The notes beneath the pieces were generated by a model, which saw only the letters and a program-made list of their open reading frames with translations, searched no databases and was not told the DNA's origin. Shown here piece after piece: positions 6,617-6,634 of a stretch of 6,634 nucleotides of DNA. The translations under genes and the position numbers were made by a program. How positions within the stretch are numbered: the stretch's first letter is position 1; the number at the start of each line of letters is the position of its first letter. The DNA comes from Sporomusaceae bacterium UBA1887 (lineage in GTDB: Bacteria; Bacillota; Negativicutes; Sporomusales; DSM-15969). The DNA lies in assembly GCA_002337925.1 (NCBI GenBank), contig DDHB01000047.1, forward strand, positions 2,251 to 8,884, read 5' to 3'.

Positions 6617-6634
6617 CTTCGATTGCAGAACTGT
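6613..6634 (+). CDS. Start of a further gene, cut by the window edge
   Basis: An ATG at 6613 overlaps the hydrolase stop in a four-base ATGA junction and opens MTSIAEL before the sequence ends. Such junctions are typical of coupled genes in an operon. The ribosome site is weak (GGAT at 6601-6604, eight bases upstream). Seven residues are too few to identify the product. The main support is the overlap geometry and the lack of any terminator. Confidence 0.4.

Overview
The window looks like part of a purine/ureide (allantoin) degradation locus from a low-to-mid GC bacterium. Strong Shine-Dalgarno sequences, frequent TTG/GTG start candidates and a PucR-type regulator fit Bacillota best. An anaerobic or facultative lifestyle is an inference from the pathway. 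No RNA gene, insertion sequence, CRISPR array or clear rho-independent terminator was seen.

Left two thirds (positions 1-3996, minus strand): one compact catabolic operon read leftward. It starts with a 999-residue protein that joins an FdrA/AllF half directly to an AllG (DUF1116) half. AllH (DUF2877) follows with overlapping ends. The first 31 codons of AllE, (S)-ureidoglycine aminohydrolase, then run off the left edge. AllF, AllG and AllH together are the oxamic transcarbamylase of the E. coli type, which cleaves oxalurate phosphorolytically to oxamate and carbamoyl phosphate. AllE supplies the pathway upstream by making ureidoglycolate.

Centre (3997-4134): a 138-base divergent control region. 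It holds a minus-strand promoter with a perfect TATAAT, a plus-strand promoter candidate, a near-match to the PucR box remembered from Bacillus subtilis, and two A/T-rich inverted repeats placed around the two promoters.

Right third (4135-6634, plus strand): a PucR-family regulator, then a translationally coupled alpha/beta hydrolase of the hormone-sensitive-lipase type whose substrate is unknown, then the first codons of a further gene cut by the right edge. The regulator probably senses a purine-derived ureide and controls the divergent operon. The hydrolase may act on an intermediate or related compound, but nothing in the sequence fixes this. The right-hand genes are clearly more AT-rich than the transcarbamylase gene.

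The most notable points are the single-chain AllF-AllG fusion, the architecture of the divergent control region, and the unassigned hydrolase coupled to the regulator.
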